Counted from the first letter of the stretch, positions 42,355 to 51,685 are shown. The stretch is 64,000 nt of DNA from Variibacter gotjawalensis (GCF_002355335.1 NZ_AP014946.1:2557501-2621500), one strand, 5' to 3'. Translations and numbers: made by a program. The notes: generated by a model from the sequence alone, not told the origin.

Positions 42355-44142
42355 ATGACGAAGTCGGCGGCCGATCTCGGCACACTCCCGGAATGGAATC
42401 TCGGCGATCTTTACCCGGCCTATGACTCGCCGGAGCTCAAGCGCGACCTCGCGCAGGCCGAAACCGATTCGATCGCATTCGAGACCGACTACAAGGGCAA
42501 GCTAACGTCGCTTGCGACATCCGGGAAACTCGTCGACGCGGTTCGCCGCTACGAAGCGCTGGAAGATCTGCTCGGCCGCCTCGGGTCCTATGCCGGTCTC
42601 TTTTATGTCGGCGACACGCGCGATCCCGTGCGCGCGAAATTCTATGGCGATACGCAAGAGCGTCTGACCAATGCGTCGATGCATTTGCTGTTCTTCGCGC
42701 TCGAACTCAACCAGCTCGACGAAGCCGTAGTCGAAGAAGCGCTAAAAGGCGAAGCGCTCGCGCATTATCGCCCGTGGCTCGAGGATATCCGCAAGGAAAA
42801 GCCGTATCAGCTCGACGACAAGCTCGAGAAACTCTTCCACGAAAAATCCGTCACCGGATACTCGGCATGGAATCGCTTGTTCGACGAGACGATCTCGGGA
42901 CTACGCTTCGATGTCGACGGACAAGAACTCGCGATCGAGCCGACGCTCAATCTCATGCAGGACGCCGACGGCGCGAAGCGCGAAGCTGCCGCGAATGCGT
43001 TGGCGAAGACGTTCCAGCAGAACCTGCGTCTCTTCTCGCTGATCACGAATACGCTCGCGAAAGACAAGGACATCTCGGATCGCTGGCGCGGTTTCCAGGA
43101 TGTCGCCGACGCGCGGCATCTGTCGAACCGTGTCGAGCGTGAAGTCGTTGACGCGCTGGTCGAGAGCGTGCGCGAAGCCTATCCGCGCCTGTCGCATCGC
43201 TATTACAAACTCAAGGCGAAATGGTTCGGCAAAGAGGTTTTGCCGCACTGGGATCGCAACGCACCGCTGCCGCTGGTGCCGATGCGCACGTTCGGTTGGA
43301 ACGAAGCGCAGGACACCGTGCTGTCCGCCTATCGCGCGTTCTCACCGAAGATGGCCGATGTCGCGCAGCGCTTCTTCACGGATCGCTGGATCGACGCGCC
43401 GGTGCGCCCCGGCAAACAGCCGGGCGCATTCTCGCATCCGACGGTACCGTCGGCGCACCCGTATGTGCTGCTCAACTATCAGGGCAAGCCGCGCGACGTG
43501 ATGACGCTCGCGCATGAACTCGGTCACGGCGTGCATCAAGTGCTCGCTGCGCCGAACGGCGCGCTGATGGCGCCGACGCCGCTGACGCTCGCCGAAACCG
43601 CCAGCGTGTTCGGCGAGATGCTGACCTTCAAGGCATTGCTCGGCACCATCACGGACCCGGTGCAACGCAAGGCGCTGCTCGCCGGCAAGGTCGAGGACAT
43701 GATCAACACGGTCGTGCGGCAGATCGCCTTCTATTCGTTCGAGCGCAAGCTTCACCTTGCGCGCAAGGACGGCGAGCTGACGCCGGACCAAGTCGGCGAA
43801 TTGTGGATGAGCGTGCAGGGCGAAAGCCTCGGCCCCGCCATCGAGCTGCGCGAAGGCTACGAGACCTTCTGGGCCTACATCCCGCATTTCATTCACTCGC
43901 CGTTCTACGTCTACGCCTACGCGTTTGGCGATTGCCTCGTGAACTCGCTCTACGCGGTCTACGAGAACGCGTCCGACGGCTTCGCCCAGCGCTACCTCGC
44001 GATGCTGTCGGCCGGCGGCACCAAGCACCACTCGGAACTCCTGAAACCCTTCGGCCTCGATGCCCGCGAGCCGAAATTCTGGCAAGGCGGCCTCTCTGTC
44101 ATCGAGGGCATGATCGCCGAACTGGAGGCGATGGAGGGGTAG
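42355..44142 (+). CDS. pepF: M3 family oligoendopeptidase (PepF type)
   Basis: Zinc peptidase that degrades short peptides in the cytoplasm, 595 aa, normal for PepF. The Zn motif HELGH is at residues 387-391 within MTLAHELGHGVHQVLA, and the third ligand lies in TLAETASVFGEML. The N-terminal helical part begins LPEWNLGDLYPAYDSPELKRDL. Closing segments HFIHSPFYVYAYAFGDCLVNSLY and the C-terminal GLDAREPKFWQGGLSVIEGMI are typical of the M3B clan. ATG at 42355 follows GGAAGG by seven bases; 42340 is an alternative. It is followed by a family B repeat. Confidence 0.92.
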   Translation: MTKSAADLGTLPEWNLGDLYPAYDSPELKRDLAQAETDSIAFETDYKGKLTSLATSGKLVDAVRRYEALEDLLGRLGSYAGLFYVGDTRDPVRAKFYGDTQERLTNASMHLLFFALELNQLDEAVVEEALKGEALAHYRPWLEDIRKEKPYQLDDKLEKLFHEKSVTGYSAWNRLFDETISGLRFDVDGQELAIEPTLNLMQDADGAKREAAANALAKTFQQNLRLFSLITNTLAKDKDISDRWRGFQDVADARHLSNRVEREVVDALVESVREAYPRLSHRYYKLKAKWFGKEVLPHWDRNAPLPLVPMRTFGWNEAQDTVLSAYRAFSPKMADVAQRFFTDRWIDAPVRPGKQPGAFSHPTVPSAHPYVLLNYQGKPRDVMTLAHELGHGVHQVLAAPNGALMAPTPLTLAETASVFGEMLTFKALLGTITDPVQRKALLAGKVEDMINTVVRQIAFYSFERKLHLARKDGELTPDQVGELWMSVQGESLGPAIELREGYETFWAYIPHFIHSPFYVYAYAFGDCLVNSLYAVYENASDGFAQRYLAMLSAGGTKHHSELLKPFGLDAREPKFWQGGLSVIEGMIAELEAMEG

Positions 44143-44191
44143 GGCGATTGCAGCTTTTGCCGAATGCGGGAGAGGGCGGCCCATCGCACGG

Positions 44192-44331
44192 CTGTCATCC
44201 CGGACGGCGAAAGGCTGCGCGAAGCGCGGCCGCAGCCGAGCCGGGACCCACGTATCCCTGCGGGCGATTGGGGTACGTGGGTCCCGGCTCTCGCGACGCG
44301 CAAATGCGCGTCATGCTCGGCCGGGATGACG
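44192..44331. repeat. Interspersed palindrome family B, copy at 44.2 kb
   Basis: A bipartite palindrome after pepF: ends tgtcatcccgg and ccgggatgac; centre gccgggacccacgtatccc facing ggggtacgtgggtcccggc; each half has a GC-rich arm. The right half matches the partial copy at the left edge of the window. It occupies most of the 287-base gap between pepF and the AarF kinase gene. Confidence 0.85.
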
Positions 44332-44429
44332 TTTGAGTTTGGTCCGCCCGTACAGTGGCTTGGGCGCAGCCCTACCGCTGCCGCTATCGCGAACATAGAT
44401 TGAAGGGGTCCGCCAACCGAGACCCCTGA

Positions 44430-45806
44430 ATGACCGACTCCGAACGCAATCGTTTCTCGGCCCGCGCGGCGCGCTATGCGCGGGTCGGCGCCAATGTCGG
44501 GGGAGTGGCGGCGCGGATCGCCGGGGCGCGTTTGTTCGGCACCGGCCTCGATCGCGGCAAGAACGCGAACGAACTCGCGGCGGCGCTCGGTGGCCTGAAG
44601 GGCCCGATCATGAAGGTCGCGCAGTTGATGGCGACCATCCCGGATGCGCTGCCGCCCGAATATGCCGAGGCGCTCGGCACGCTGCAGAACAACGCGCCGC
44701 CGATGGGTTGGGCTTTCGTCAAGCGCCGCATGATGGCGGAGCTGGGCGCCGGCTGGCAGGAAAAATTCGCCGAGTTCGAACACAAGCCGGCGGCTGCCGC
44801 TTCGCTCGGCCAAGTGCACCGCGCCGTGTCGCTCGACGGCGCGCGTCTCGCCTGCAAACTCCAATATCCGGACATGCAGTCCGCCGTCGAAGCGGACCTG
44901 CAGCAGCTCGACTGGCTGTTTGCGATCCATCGCCGCATGGATCCCGCGATCGATACGTCGGAGATCGCGAAGGAAGTTGCTGCGCGCGTCCGCGAAGAAC
45001 TTGACTACCGTCACGAGGCGAAACACGTCGCGCTCTACCGCAGCATTCTCGCCGGGCAAGATCTCGTCCGCGTTCCGAACGCGTGGCCGGAGCTATCGAC
45101 CGGTCGTCTGCTGACGCTCGACTGGCTCGACGGCACGCCCTTGCTCTCGCACAAGGACGCGGACCTCGAGACCCGCAATCGCATCGGCACCGCGATGTTC
45201 ACGGCGTGGTGGCTACCGTTCAGCCGCTTCGGCGTCATCCACGGCGATCCGCATCTCGGCAACTACACGGTGTTCGCGGAAGGCGAGGGGAGCGACGCGC
45301 GGCCCGGCGGCATCAATTTGCTCGACTACGGATGCATCCGCATTTTCCCGCCGCGCTTCGTGCAGGGCGTCGTCGATCTCTACAGCGGCCTGCGCGACAA
45401 CGACATGGACCGCGTCGTCCACGCCTACGAGACGTGGGGCTTTAAAGGTCTCTCGCGCGAACTCATCGACATTTTGAACATTTGGGCGCGCTTCATCTAC
45501 GGGCCGCTGCTCGACGACCGCGTTCGCTCGATCGCCGACGGCGTCAAGCCGTCGCAGTACGGGCGCCGCGAGGCCTTCGAAGTGCACCGCGCGTTGAAGG
45601 AAAAAGGCCCGGTCAAAGTGCCGCGGGAGTTCGTCTTCATGGACCGCGCGGCGATCGGCCTCGGCGGCGTGTTCCTGCATCTGCGCGCAGAACTCAACTA
45701 CTATCGGTTGTTCAACGAGGCGATTGCCAACTTCTCGCAGGAAGCAGTCGCAAAACGACAGGCCGACGCTCTTCTCGACGCAGGGTTGCCGCCCGTAGAG
45801 CCTTGA
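44430..45806 (+). CDS. ABC1/AarF/UbiB family atypical kinase
   Basis: Atypical kinase/ATPase of 458 aa in the UbiB-ADCK family, associated with ubiquinone biosynthesis. The N-terminal extension ends in the family's KxGQ-like motif (GPIMKVAQLMA, with Ala for Gly), Ala-rich loop PAAAASLGQVHRA, the catalytic HGDPHLGNYTVF and the metal-binding LLDYGCIR. It lacks C-terminal membrane helices. The member is one of several paralogs usual in alphaproteobacteria, so a direct ubiquinone role is not assured. It is followed at 93 bases by the COX IV gene. Confidence 0.88.
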   Translation: MTDSERNRFSARAARYARVGANVGGVAARIAGARLFGTGLDRGKNANELAAALGGLKGPIMKVAQLMATIPDALPPEYAEALGTLQNNAPPMGWAFVKRRMMAELGAGWQEKFAEFEHKPAAAASLGQVHRAVSLDGARLACKLQYPDMQSAVEADLQQLDWLFAIHRRMDPAIDTSEIAKEVAARVREELDYRHEAKHVALYRSILAGQDLVRVPNAWPELSTGRLLTLDWLDGTPLLSHKDADLETRNRIGTAMFTAWWLPFSRFGVIHGDPHLGNYTVFAEGEGSDARPGGINLLDYGCIRIFPPRFVQGVVDLYSGLRDNDMDRVVHAYETWGFKGLSRELIDILNIWARFIYGPLLDDRVRSIADGVKPSQYGRREAFEVHRALKEKGPVKVPREFVFMDRAAIGLGGVFLHLRAELNYYRLFNEAIANFSQEAVAKRQADALLDAGLPPVEP

Positions 45807-45898
45807 TTTTGTAGGCTGATGTATCAGTGCCTGCCGTTGCCCTGCGGCGGCATTTGCGATATTGCCAGACCAGCGAAATCAACAGGACCCAGGGGCAC

Positions 45899-46051
45899 AT
45901 GGCGGACCACGGTAAGGTCGAGTACGCGACCGCGGAAGGCAACGACTACTCCGAGCACGAGCACACCTACAAACTCTTCATCGGTCTCATGAAGTGGGGC
46001 ACGATCTTCTGCGTGCTCCTTCTGATTGGCATGGCCTATTTCCTCGTTTGA
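45899..46051 (+). CDS. aa3-type cytochrome c oxidase subunit IV (small)
   Basis: A 50-aa single-helix membrane protein: MADHGKVEYATAEGNDYSEHEHTYKLFIGLMKWGTIFCVLLLIGMAYFLV has the YSEHEHTYKLFIGLMKWG motif of the alphaproteobacterial aa3 oxidase subunit IV (COX4_pro_2). It is too short for routine gene prediction thresholds. AGGGG lies five bases before the ATG. It precedes the transhydrogenase genes rather than the oxidase core genes; this placement recurs in Rhizobiales and suggests co-regulation. Confidence 0.9.
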   Translation: MADHGKVEYATAEGNDYSEHEHTYKLFIGLMKWGTIFCVLLLIGMAYFLV

Positions 46052-46117
46052 CGGCCCCTTCCGGGTCGGGCACCCTTTGATAATTGGTTTTGAGTGACGG
46101 GAGGTTTGACAGCCGCC

Positions 46118-47254
46118 ATGAAGATCGCGATTCCCCTTGAATCCGACGGCGGTGAACCGCGCGTCGCAGCCACTCCCGAAACGATCAAGAAGCTCAAAGC
46201 GCTCGGCGCTGCCGAAATCGCGGTCGAGCCGGGTGCCGGCGTGAAGTCCGGCATCCGCGACAGCGACTACGAAGCAGCCGGCGCCACGATCTCGGCCGAC
46301 GCGACGCGCGACGCCGATGTCGTGCTCAAAGTTCGCCGCCCGAGCGCCGAAGAACTCACGCGCTACAAGCGCGGCGCAGCCGTCTTCGCGATCATGGACC
46401 CATACGGCAATGAACCTGCGCTGCAGGCGATGGCGGATGCGGGCGTCAGTGCCTTCGCGATGGAGTTGATGCCGCGCATCACGCGCGCGCAGGTGATGGA
46501 CGTTCTCTCCTCGCAAGCGAACCTTGCGGGCTATCGCGCCGTCATCGACGCTACGGCCGAATACGGCCGCGCGCTGCCGATGATGATGACGGCGGCCGGC
46601 ACCGTTCCGGCCGCGCGTATCTTCATCATGGGCGTCGGCGTTGCGGGCCTGCAGGCGATCGCGACCGCGCGCCGCCTCGGTGCCGTCGTCACCGCGACGG
46701 ACGTGCGCCCGGCGACGAAAGAGCAGGTCGAAAGCTTGGGTGCGAAATTCCTCGCCGTCGAAGACGAGGAATTCAAGAACGCGCAGACGGCCGGTGGCTA
46801 CGCCAAGGAAATGTCGAAAGAGTATCAGGCCAAACAAGCCGCACTCGTCGCCGAGCACATCAAGAAGCAGGACATCGTCATCACGACGGCGCTCATTCCG
46901 GGCCGTCCAGCACCGAAGCTTGTTTCGGCCGCGATGGTCGACTCGATGCGTCCGGGTTCCGTGCTGATCGATCTCGCGGTCGAGCGCGGCGGCAATGTCG
47001 AAGGCGCGAAGGCCGGCGAGATCGTCGAGATCAACGGCGTGAAAATCGTCGGCCACAACAACGTGGCGGGCCGTCTCGCCGCAACGGCGTCGAGCCTCTA
47101 CGCGCGCAACCTCTACGCATTCCTCGAAATCCTGGTGAACAAGGAGAGCAAGGCTCTCGCGATCAACTGGGACGACGAGATCGTGAAGGCGACCGCGCTG
47201 ACGCGCGACGGCGCCGTCGTGCATCCGAATTTTCAACCGAAATCCGCAGCTTAA
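46118..47254 (+). CDS. pntAA: NAD(P) transhydrogenase subunit alpha, part 1 (PntAA)
   Basis: NAD(H)-binding domain I of the proton-translocating transhydrogenase, 378 aa. The sequence starts MKIAIPLESDGGEPRVAATPETIKKL, has RPSAEELTRYKRGAAVFAIMD, the Rossmann motif GVGVAGLQAIATARRLGAVVTATDVRP and IVITTALIPGRPAPKLV. It reduces NADP+ using NADH and the proton gradient when assembled with PntAB and PntB. ATG at 46118 begins the conserved domain; GGGAGG is 13 bases away, and a GTG at 46094 would add eight residues. The operon continues pntAB, pntB. Confidence 0.92.
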   Translation: MKIAIPLESDGGEPRVAATPETIKKLKALGAAEIAVEPGAGVKSGIRDSDYEAAGATISADATRDADVVLKVRRPSAEELTRYKRGAAVFAIMDPYGNEPALQAMADAGVSAFAMELMPRITRAQVMDVLSSQANLAGYRAVIDATAEYGRALPMMMTAAGTVPAARIFIMGVGVAGLQAIATARRLGAVVTATDVRPATKEQVESLGAKFLAVEDEEFKNAQTAGGYAKEMSKEYQAKQAALVAEHIKKQDIVITTALIPGRPAPKLVSAAMVDSMRPGSVLIDLAVERGGNVEGAKAGEIVEINGVKIVGHNNVAGRLAATASSLYARNLYAFLEILVNKESKALAINWDDEIVKATALTRDGAVVHPNFQPKSAA

Positions 47255-47293
47255 TTTTTTAACGCACGGGGCAATGTCCCCAAGGAGACGAGC

Positions 47294-47755
47294 ATGGCGA
47301 TTGCGCCTCCGCCCGCCGAATGCGTCGCACCCGCGACACCACAGAAAGCCGCCGAGTGCGCGCAGGCCGCCGTCGAAGTGGCACGTCAGGCCGCGCGCGC
47401 CGCGCAGGAATACGCCGACGCTGCCGGCGCCGCGCTGCATCACGCGACGGGCGGGGCGATCGACCCCTTCATCTTCCAGCTGTCGATCTTCGCGCTCGCG
47501 GTGTTCGTCGGTTACTACGTCGTCTGGTCGGTGACGCCGGCGCTGCACACGCCGCTGATGTCGGTCACCAACGCGATCTCGTCGGTCATCGTGGTCGGCG
47601 CGCTGCTCGCGGTCGGTGTCGATCTCGCTAACGATCCGGGCGGCGGATGGGCACGGACCCTCGGCTTCTTCGGATTGATCCTCGCCAGCGTAAACATTTT
47701 TGGCGGCTTCCTGGTGACGCAGCGCATGCTCGCCATGTACCAGAAGAAGAAGTGA
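47294..47755 (+). CDS. pntAB: NAD(P) transhydrogenase subunit alpha, part 2 (PntAB)
   Basis: Membrane domain part of the alpha subunit, encoded as a separate gene as usual in Rhizobiales. The 153-aa protein has an Ala-rich soluble N-terminal extension of about 50 residues followed by three or four helices ([50 protein letters not shown]). AAGGAG is seven bases before the ATG, and a GGGG/CCCC hairpin (47268-47281) touches this ribosome site. It begins 39 bases after pntAA. Confidence 0.93.
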   Translation: MAIAPPPAECVAPATPQKAAECAQAAVEVARQAARAAQEYADAAGAALHHATGGAIDPFIFQLSIFALAVFVGYYVVWSVTPALHTPLMSVTNAISSVIVVGALLAVGVDLANDPGGGWARTLGFFGLILASVNIFGGFLVTQRMLAMYQKKK

Positions 47756-47765
47756 GGATCGCGCC

Positions 47766-49169
47766 ATGAGTGCCAATCTCGCAGCGTTCCTTTATCTCGT
47801 CGCCGCCATCCTCTTCATCCTGTCGCTTCGCGGATTGTCGAGCCCGGTTACCAGCCGCCAGGGCAACCTGTTCGGCATGATCGGCATGACGATCGCGATC
47901 CTGACGACACTCGCGCTCAAGCCGCCGATCGGCGCGACCGCGTGGCTGTTGCTCATCGGCGGTCTCGCCATCGGTGGCGGCATCGGCGCCGTGATCGCCA
48001 AGCGCGTGCCGATGACGGCGATGCCGCAACTTGTCGCGGCCTTCCACTCGCTGGTCGGTCTCGCCGCCGTGCTCGTCGCCGCTGCGGCTCTCTATGCGCC
48101 GAATGCATTCGGGATTGCGACCGGTGCCGGCATCAAGACCGCGAGCCTCGTCGAAATGGCGCTTGGCGCTGCCATCGGCGCAATCACCTTCACGGGCTCG
48201 ATCATCGCGTTCCTGAAGCTCGACGGCCGCATGAGCGGCGCGCCGATTCTTCTGCCGATGCGTCACGTCGTGAATCTCGGTCTCGCGATCTTGCTCTTCG
48301 TGATGATCGTCATCTTCGCGATCACCGGCAATCACACGTTATTCTGGCTCATCACGCTTGTTGCGCTCGTGCTCGGCGTGCTGATCATCGTCCCGATCGG
48401 CGGCGCCGACATGCCGGTCGTCATCTCGATGCTCAACTCTTATTCGGGTTGGGCGGCTGCCGGCATCGGCTTCACGCTGTCGAACTCGGCGCTCATCATC
48501 ACGGGCGCGCTGGTCGGCTCGTCCGGCGCGATCCTGTCTTACATCATGTGTAAGGGCATGAACCGCTCCTTCATCTCGGTCATCCTCGGCGGCTTCGGCG
48601 GCGAGACCGCAGGCCCCGCCGGCGGGAAGGCCGAAGCGCGCCCGGTCAAGCAGGGCTCGGCGGAAGATGCGGCCTTCATCATGAAGAACGCATCGAAGGT
48701 CATCGTCGTGCCGGGTTACGGCATGGCCGTCGCACAGGCGCAGCACGCGCTCCGCGAAATGGCCGACATCCTTAAGAAGGAGGGTGTCGAGGTGAAGTAC
48801 GCGATTCATCCGGTCGCCGGCCGTATGCCGGGCCACATGAACGTGCTGCTCGCCGAAGCCAACGTGCCGTATGACGAGGTGTTCGAACTCGAGGACATCA
48901 ACTCGGAATTCGCCACTGCGGACGTCGCTTACGTCATCGGCGCCAACGACGTGACGAACCCGTCGGCGAAGACCGACAAGTCGTCGCCGATCTACGGCAT
49001 GCCGGTGCTCGACGTCGAGAAGGCGAAGACGGTGTTGTTCATCAAGCGCGGCATGGGCTCCGGCTATGCGGGCGTCGAGAACGAACTCTTCTTCCGCGAC
49101 AACACCATGATGCTGTTCGGCGACGCGAAGAAGATGACCGAGAGCATCGTTAAGAATCTCGGCCATTAA
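47766..49169 (+). CDS. pntB: NAD(P) transhydrogenase subunit beta (PntB)
   Basis: Membrane and NADP(H)-binding subunit, 467 aa. About nine helices are followed by the soluble domain III with VIVVPGYGMAVAQAQHALREMADILKKEGVEVKYAIHPVAGRMPGHMNVLLAEANVPYDEVFELEDINSEFATADVAYVIGANDVTNPSAKTDKSSPIYGMPVLDVEKAKTVLFIKRGMGSGYAGVENELFF, the classical fingerprint. It starts ten bases after pntAB. The last codons and stop fall in a 20-base imperfect tandem duplication (49160-49191). Confidence 0.95.
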   Translation: MSANLAAFLYLVAAILFILSLRGLSSPVTSRQGNLFGMIGMTIAILTTLALKPPIGATAWLLLIGGLAIGGGIGAVIAKRVPMTAMPQLVAAFHSLVGLAAVLVAAAALYAPNAFGIATGAGIKTASLVEMALGAAIGAITFTGSIIAFLKLDGRMSGAPILLPMRHVVNLGLAILLFVMIVIFAITGNHTLFWLITLVALVLGVLIIVPIGGADMPVVISMLNSYSGWAAAGIGFTLSNSALIITGALVGSSGAILSYIMCKGMNRSFISVILGGFGGETAGPAGGKAEARPVKQGSAEDAAFIMKNASKVIVVPGYGMAVAQAQHALREMADILKKEGVEVKYAIHPVAGRMPGHMNVLLAEANVPYDEVFELEDINSEFATADVAYVIGANDVTNPSAKTDKSSPIYGMPVLDVEKAKTVLFIKRGMGSGYAGVENELFFRDNTMMLFGDAKKMTESIVKNLGH

Positions 49170-49286
49170 CGCTTCATCGCGGCCATTAACGACTTCGGCC
49201 GACGAATCGTCCATCCTGCGGCGATTGAGATAAGGTGACGTTGCCTGGCGGGGCAGCGTCGACAACAACAAGTGAGACCGCCACGG

Positions 49287-50318
49287 ATGACCTTCTCGGT
49301 TTCTCCGTCGGCCGCAGATGTCACGCGCAGAACTTTGCTGCGCGTGCTCGCGGCCGCCGCTGCCACAGCAGTGCTTCCAAGCGATCGTGTTTTCGCGAAT
49401 GAGCCGATCCGCATCGTGATCGCGTTCCCGCCGGGCGGAACGTCGACCGCGCTCGTCAAACCATTGGAGCAACCGCTGCAGGCTGCGCTCGGCGCGGCGA
49501 TCGAGCGTGACTACAAACCGGGCGCCGGCGGCAATGTCGCGGCGCTGCAGGTCGTGCAGGCAAAGCCCGACGGACACACGCTGCTCGTCGGCCACGCCGG
49601 TCCGCTGGCGATCAATCACCACATCCTGGTGCAGAGCGCGTTCGATCCGCAGAAGGATCTCGCGCCGGTCGCGATGCTGGTCGAGTTTCCGATTATCATC
49701 GGCGTCGCGAGCCGTCACGGCGTCGCGTCCGTGAAAGATCTCATCGCTCTCGCAAAGACGAAGCGCCTCATCGTCGGCTCATCCGGCAACGGATCGATCC
49801 AGCATCTCGCCGCCGAAGTGTTCTGCCGCGAGACCGGAATCGAAACCGTGCACATCCCGTTCGCGGGCGGCGGGCCGCTGCAACAAGCGTTCGAGCGCGG
49901 CGCCGTGGATTTGATGCTCGAGACCGGCAGCAATCTCGTCAAGCACATGCGAGAAGGCACGCTGAAGCCGATCGCCGTGATGGGGCGAGAGCGTTTGCCG
50001 ATCGCGCCTGACGTGCCGACGGTCTCTCAAATTGGGCTGAAGGAGTTGGATGTCGCGGCCTGGTTCGGCCTTTTGGCGCCAAGCAGCACGCCGAAGGATG
50101 TCGTGCAGCGGACCGCGCAGGCGACGCTGGATGCATTGAATACGGCTGATGTTCGACAGGCCTACGAGGCGATCGGCGGCGTCGCCAAGCCGCTTGGGCC
50201 GGAAGCTTTCGCGAACTACATCGCGACAGAAAACAAGCGCTGGGCAACGCTCATTCGGCAGGCGGGCTTATCGCCAGTCGGTACCGGGTCGACCGGTACG
50301 ATTGGGACGCCGCAATAG
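49287..50318 (+). CDS. Tripartite tricarboxylate transporter (Bug) receptor, Tat-like signal
   Basis: Second Bug-type receptor of the window, 343 aa. The N-terminus has a TRRTLLRVLAAAAATAVLPS twin-arginine-like signal, with cleavage after VFA. Family blocks PIRIVIAFPPGGTSTALVKPLEQ, KPGAGGNVAALQVVQAKPDGHTLLVG, AFDPQKDLAPVAML and GLLAPSSTPKDVVQR are visible. The first glycine loop (GGTSTALV) deviates from the usual GGxxD. No permease genes adjoin. ATG at 49287 is assumed; the ribosome site is unclear and a GTG at 49272 is possible. Confidence 0.87.
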   Translation: MTFSVSPSAADVTRRTLLRVLAAAAATAVLPSDRVFANEPIRIVIAFPPGGTSTALVKPLEQPLQAALGAAIERDYKPGAGGNVAALQVVQAKPDGHTLLVGHAGPLAINHHILVQSAFDPQKDLAPVAMLVEFPIIIGVASRHGVASVKDLIALAKTKRLIVGSSGNGSIQHLAAEVFCRETGIETVHIPFAGGGPLQQAFERGAVDLMLETGSNLVKHMREGTLKPIAVMGRERLPIAPDVPTVSQIGLKELDVAAWFGLLAPSSTPKDVVQRTAQATLDALNTADVRQAYEAIGGVAKPLGPEAFANYIATENKRWATLIRQAGLSPVGTGSTGTIGTPQ

Positions 50319-50459
50319 GTTAGCGGCCGGATTGCTTCTCGAAGCTTTCGTCGTCGCCGGGGCGGGTGTGGATCATGACGGGTCTCGCGTTATTGTCTTT
50401 CACTTAAGGGTTGGTCGCGCCTATAGGCTTTTGCGTTCAATCTGGGCTGCGGACCGCCG

Positions 50460-51266
50460 ATGACCCTTCTGAAAAATGCCTTTCTGATCGCGGGCTTCGG
50501 CTATTTGGCGCTGGTCGGCGCGCTCTACACGTTCCAGCGCAGCCTCCTGTATTCGCCCGATCCAACGCGGCGGACGCCTGCGAGTGTCGGGCTCGCCGGC
50601 GAGGAGGTGGCGCTACGCTCCGCCGATGGCACCGAGCTGACCGTCTGGCATGTGCCGCCGCGCGAGGGGCAACCGGTCGTCGTTTATTTCCAGGGCAACG
50701 GCGGCGGGCTCGATCTGCGCGCGGACCGCTTCAAGGCGCTGACCGCGACCGGCGTCGGTCTCGTCGCGCTGAACTATCGCGGCTATGGCGGCTCCGGCGG
50801 CAAGCCGACCGAGCAGGGCATCCTGGCCGACGCGGATGCGGCCTACGCCTTCGCGTCGTCGAAGTATCCGGCCGAGCGTATCGAGCTATGGGGCGAGTCG
50901 CTCGGCACCGGCGTCGCGTCCTGGGTCGCGAGCCAGCACAAGGTCGCGCGGGTCCTGCTTGAGTCGCCGTATACGTCGACGGCCGATGTCGCGGCGGCGA
51001 TCTATTGGTACGTGCCGGTGCGCGCTCTGATGCACGATCAGTTTCGCGCGACCGATTGGGCTGCGAAAATCACCGCGCCGACGCTCGTCGTGCACGGCGA
51101 CGCCGACAGCCTGATCCCGATCCGCTTCGCCGAGCGTTTGTTCGAGACGATCAAAGCGCCGAAGCGCTTCGTCCGTCTGCCGGGCGCGGAACACAACGAC
51201 CACGACACGCGCGGTCATCGCCCCATGATGCTGGAATTCCTCGCCGGCAAAAGCGATCCGGCGTGA
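50460..51266 (+). CDS. Alpha/beta hydrolase, BEM46/ABHD13-like, N-terminal anchor
   Basis: Membrane-anchored serine hydrolase, 268 aa. An N-terminal helix (residues 5-23) is followed by the domain with the oxyanion region VVYFQGNGGGLDLRADRF, the nucleophile elbow WGESLGTG, and acidic residue and His in PTLVVHGDADSLIP and GAEHNDHDTR. The triad is complete. This resembles BEM46-type predicted hydrolases; the substrate is unknown. It starts 141 bases after the Bug receptor, and the ribosome site is unclear. It converges on the DUF2147 gene. Confidence 0.86.
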   Translation: MTLLKNAFLIAGFGYLALVGALYTFQRSLLYSPDPTRRTPASVGLAGEEVALRSADGTELTVWHVPPREGQPVVVYFQGNGGGLDLRADRFKALTATGVGLVALNYRGYGGSGGKPTEQGILADADAAYAFASSKYPAERIELWGESLGTGVASWVASQHKVARVLLESPYTSTADVAAAIYWYVPVRALMHDQFRATDWAAKITAPTLVVHGDADSLIPIRFAERLFETIKAPKRFVRLPGAEHNDHDTRGHRPMMLEFLAGKSDPA

Positions 51267-51270
51267 TGCG

Positions 51271-51615
51271 CTAGCGGCGCGTCCACGTCTGCGATTTGCA
51301 GATCATCCCGCCCATCACGCAGCCGCTGAGGCTCAGCGTATTTCCCGAGAGCGATGCCGAGCCCGTGTAGGATTTGTCGGTCGCCGGATCGACGATGGTG
51401 CCGGCGTATTTGCCCGCACCTTTCGGCGCCATGTTGCCGATGCGCTTGCCGGAATGTTCGCCGGAGCGGAGCGTGATGCAGAAGGCGCTGCCGCACGGCG
51501 CGATCGCGGCCGTCGAACCGGCCTGCGTCGTCCAATTTCCCGCAATGGGATCGGCCGCGAAGGCGGTGCCGGCCATTGCAATGACGAGCGAAGCCGCGAC
51601 GAAAAATGAGCGCAT
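51271..51615 (-). CDS. DUF2147 family secreted protein
   Basis: Periplasmic protein of 114 aa with a signal peptide cleaved after AFA (residue 20). Mature sequence: ADPIAGNWTTQAGSTAAIAPCGSAFCITLRSG with paired Cys, KGAGKYAGTIVDPATDKSYTGSASLSGNTLSLSGCVMGGMICKSQTWTRR. The GNWTT start, a P-Cys-GSAFC turn and an L-L-S-G-C strand end match DUF2147, a small beta-rich domain of no known function. The start at 51615 follows the signal peptide rule; the upstream open frame to 51753 lacks a ribosome site. It is convergent with the hydrolase gene, only four bases apart. Confidence 0.82.
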   Translation of the reverse strand: MRSFFVAASLVIAMAGTAFAADPIAGNWTTQAGSTAAIAPCGSAFCITLRSGEHSGKRIGNMAPKGAGKYAGTIVDPATDKSYTGSASLSGNTLSLSGCVMGGMICKSQTWTRR

Positions 51616-51685
51616 GCAGAATCCTCCCGATGTTTTATGCGCGGCATCAAATACCAGCGCGAAGATTTTGGCGAGAGGGTGTGCG

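Noticed and set aside
45824-47776. 650-codon frame antisense to the COX IV and transhydrogenase genes
   Set aside because: Opposite strand carries three certain genes; the frame is a codon-bias artefact.
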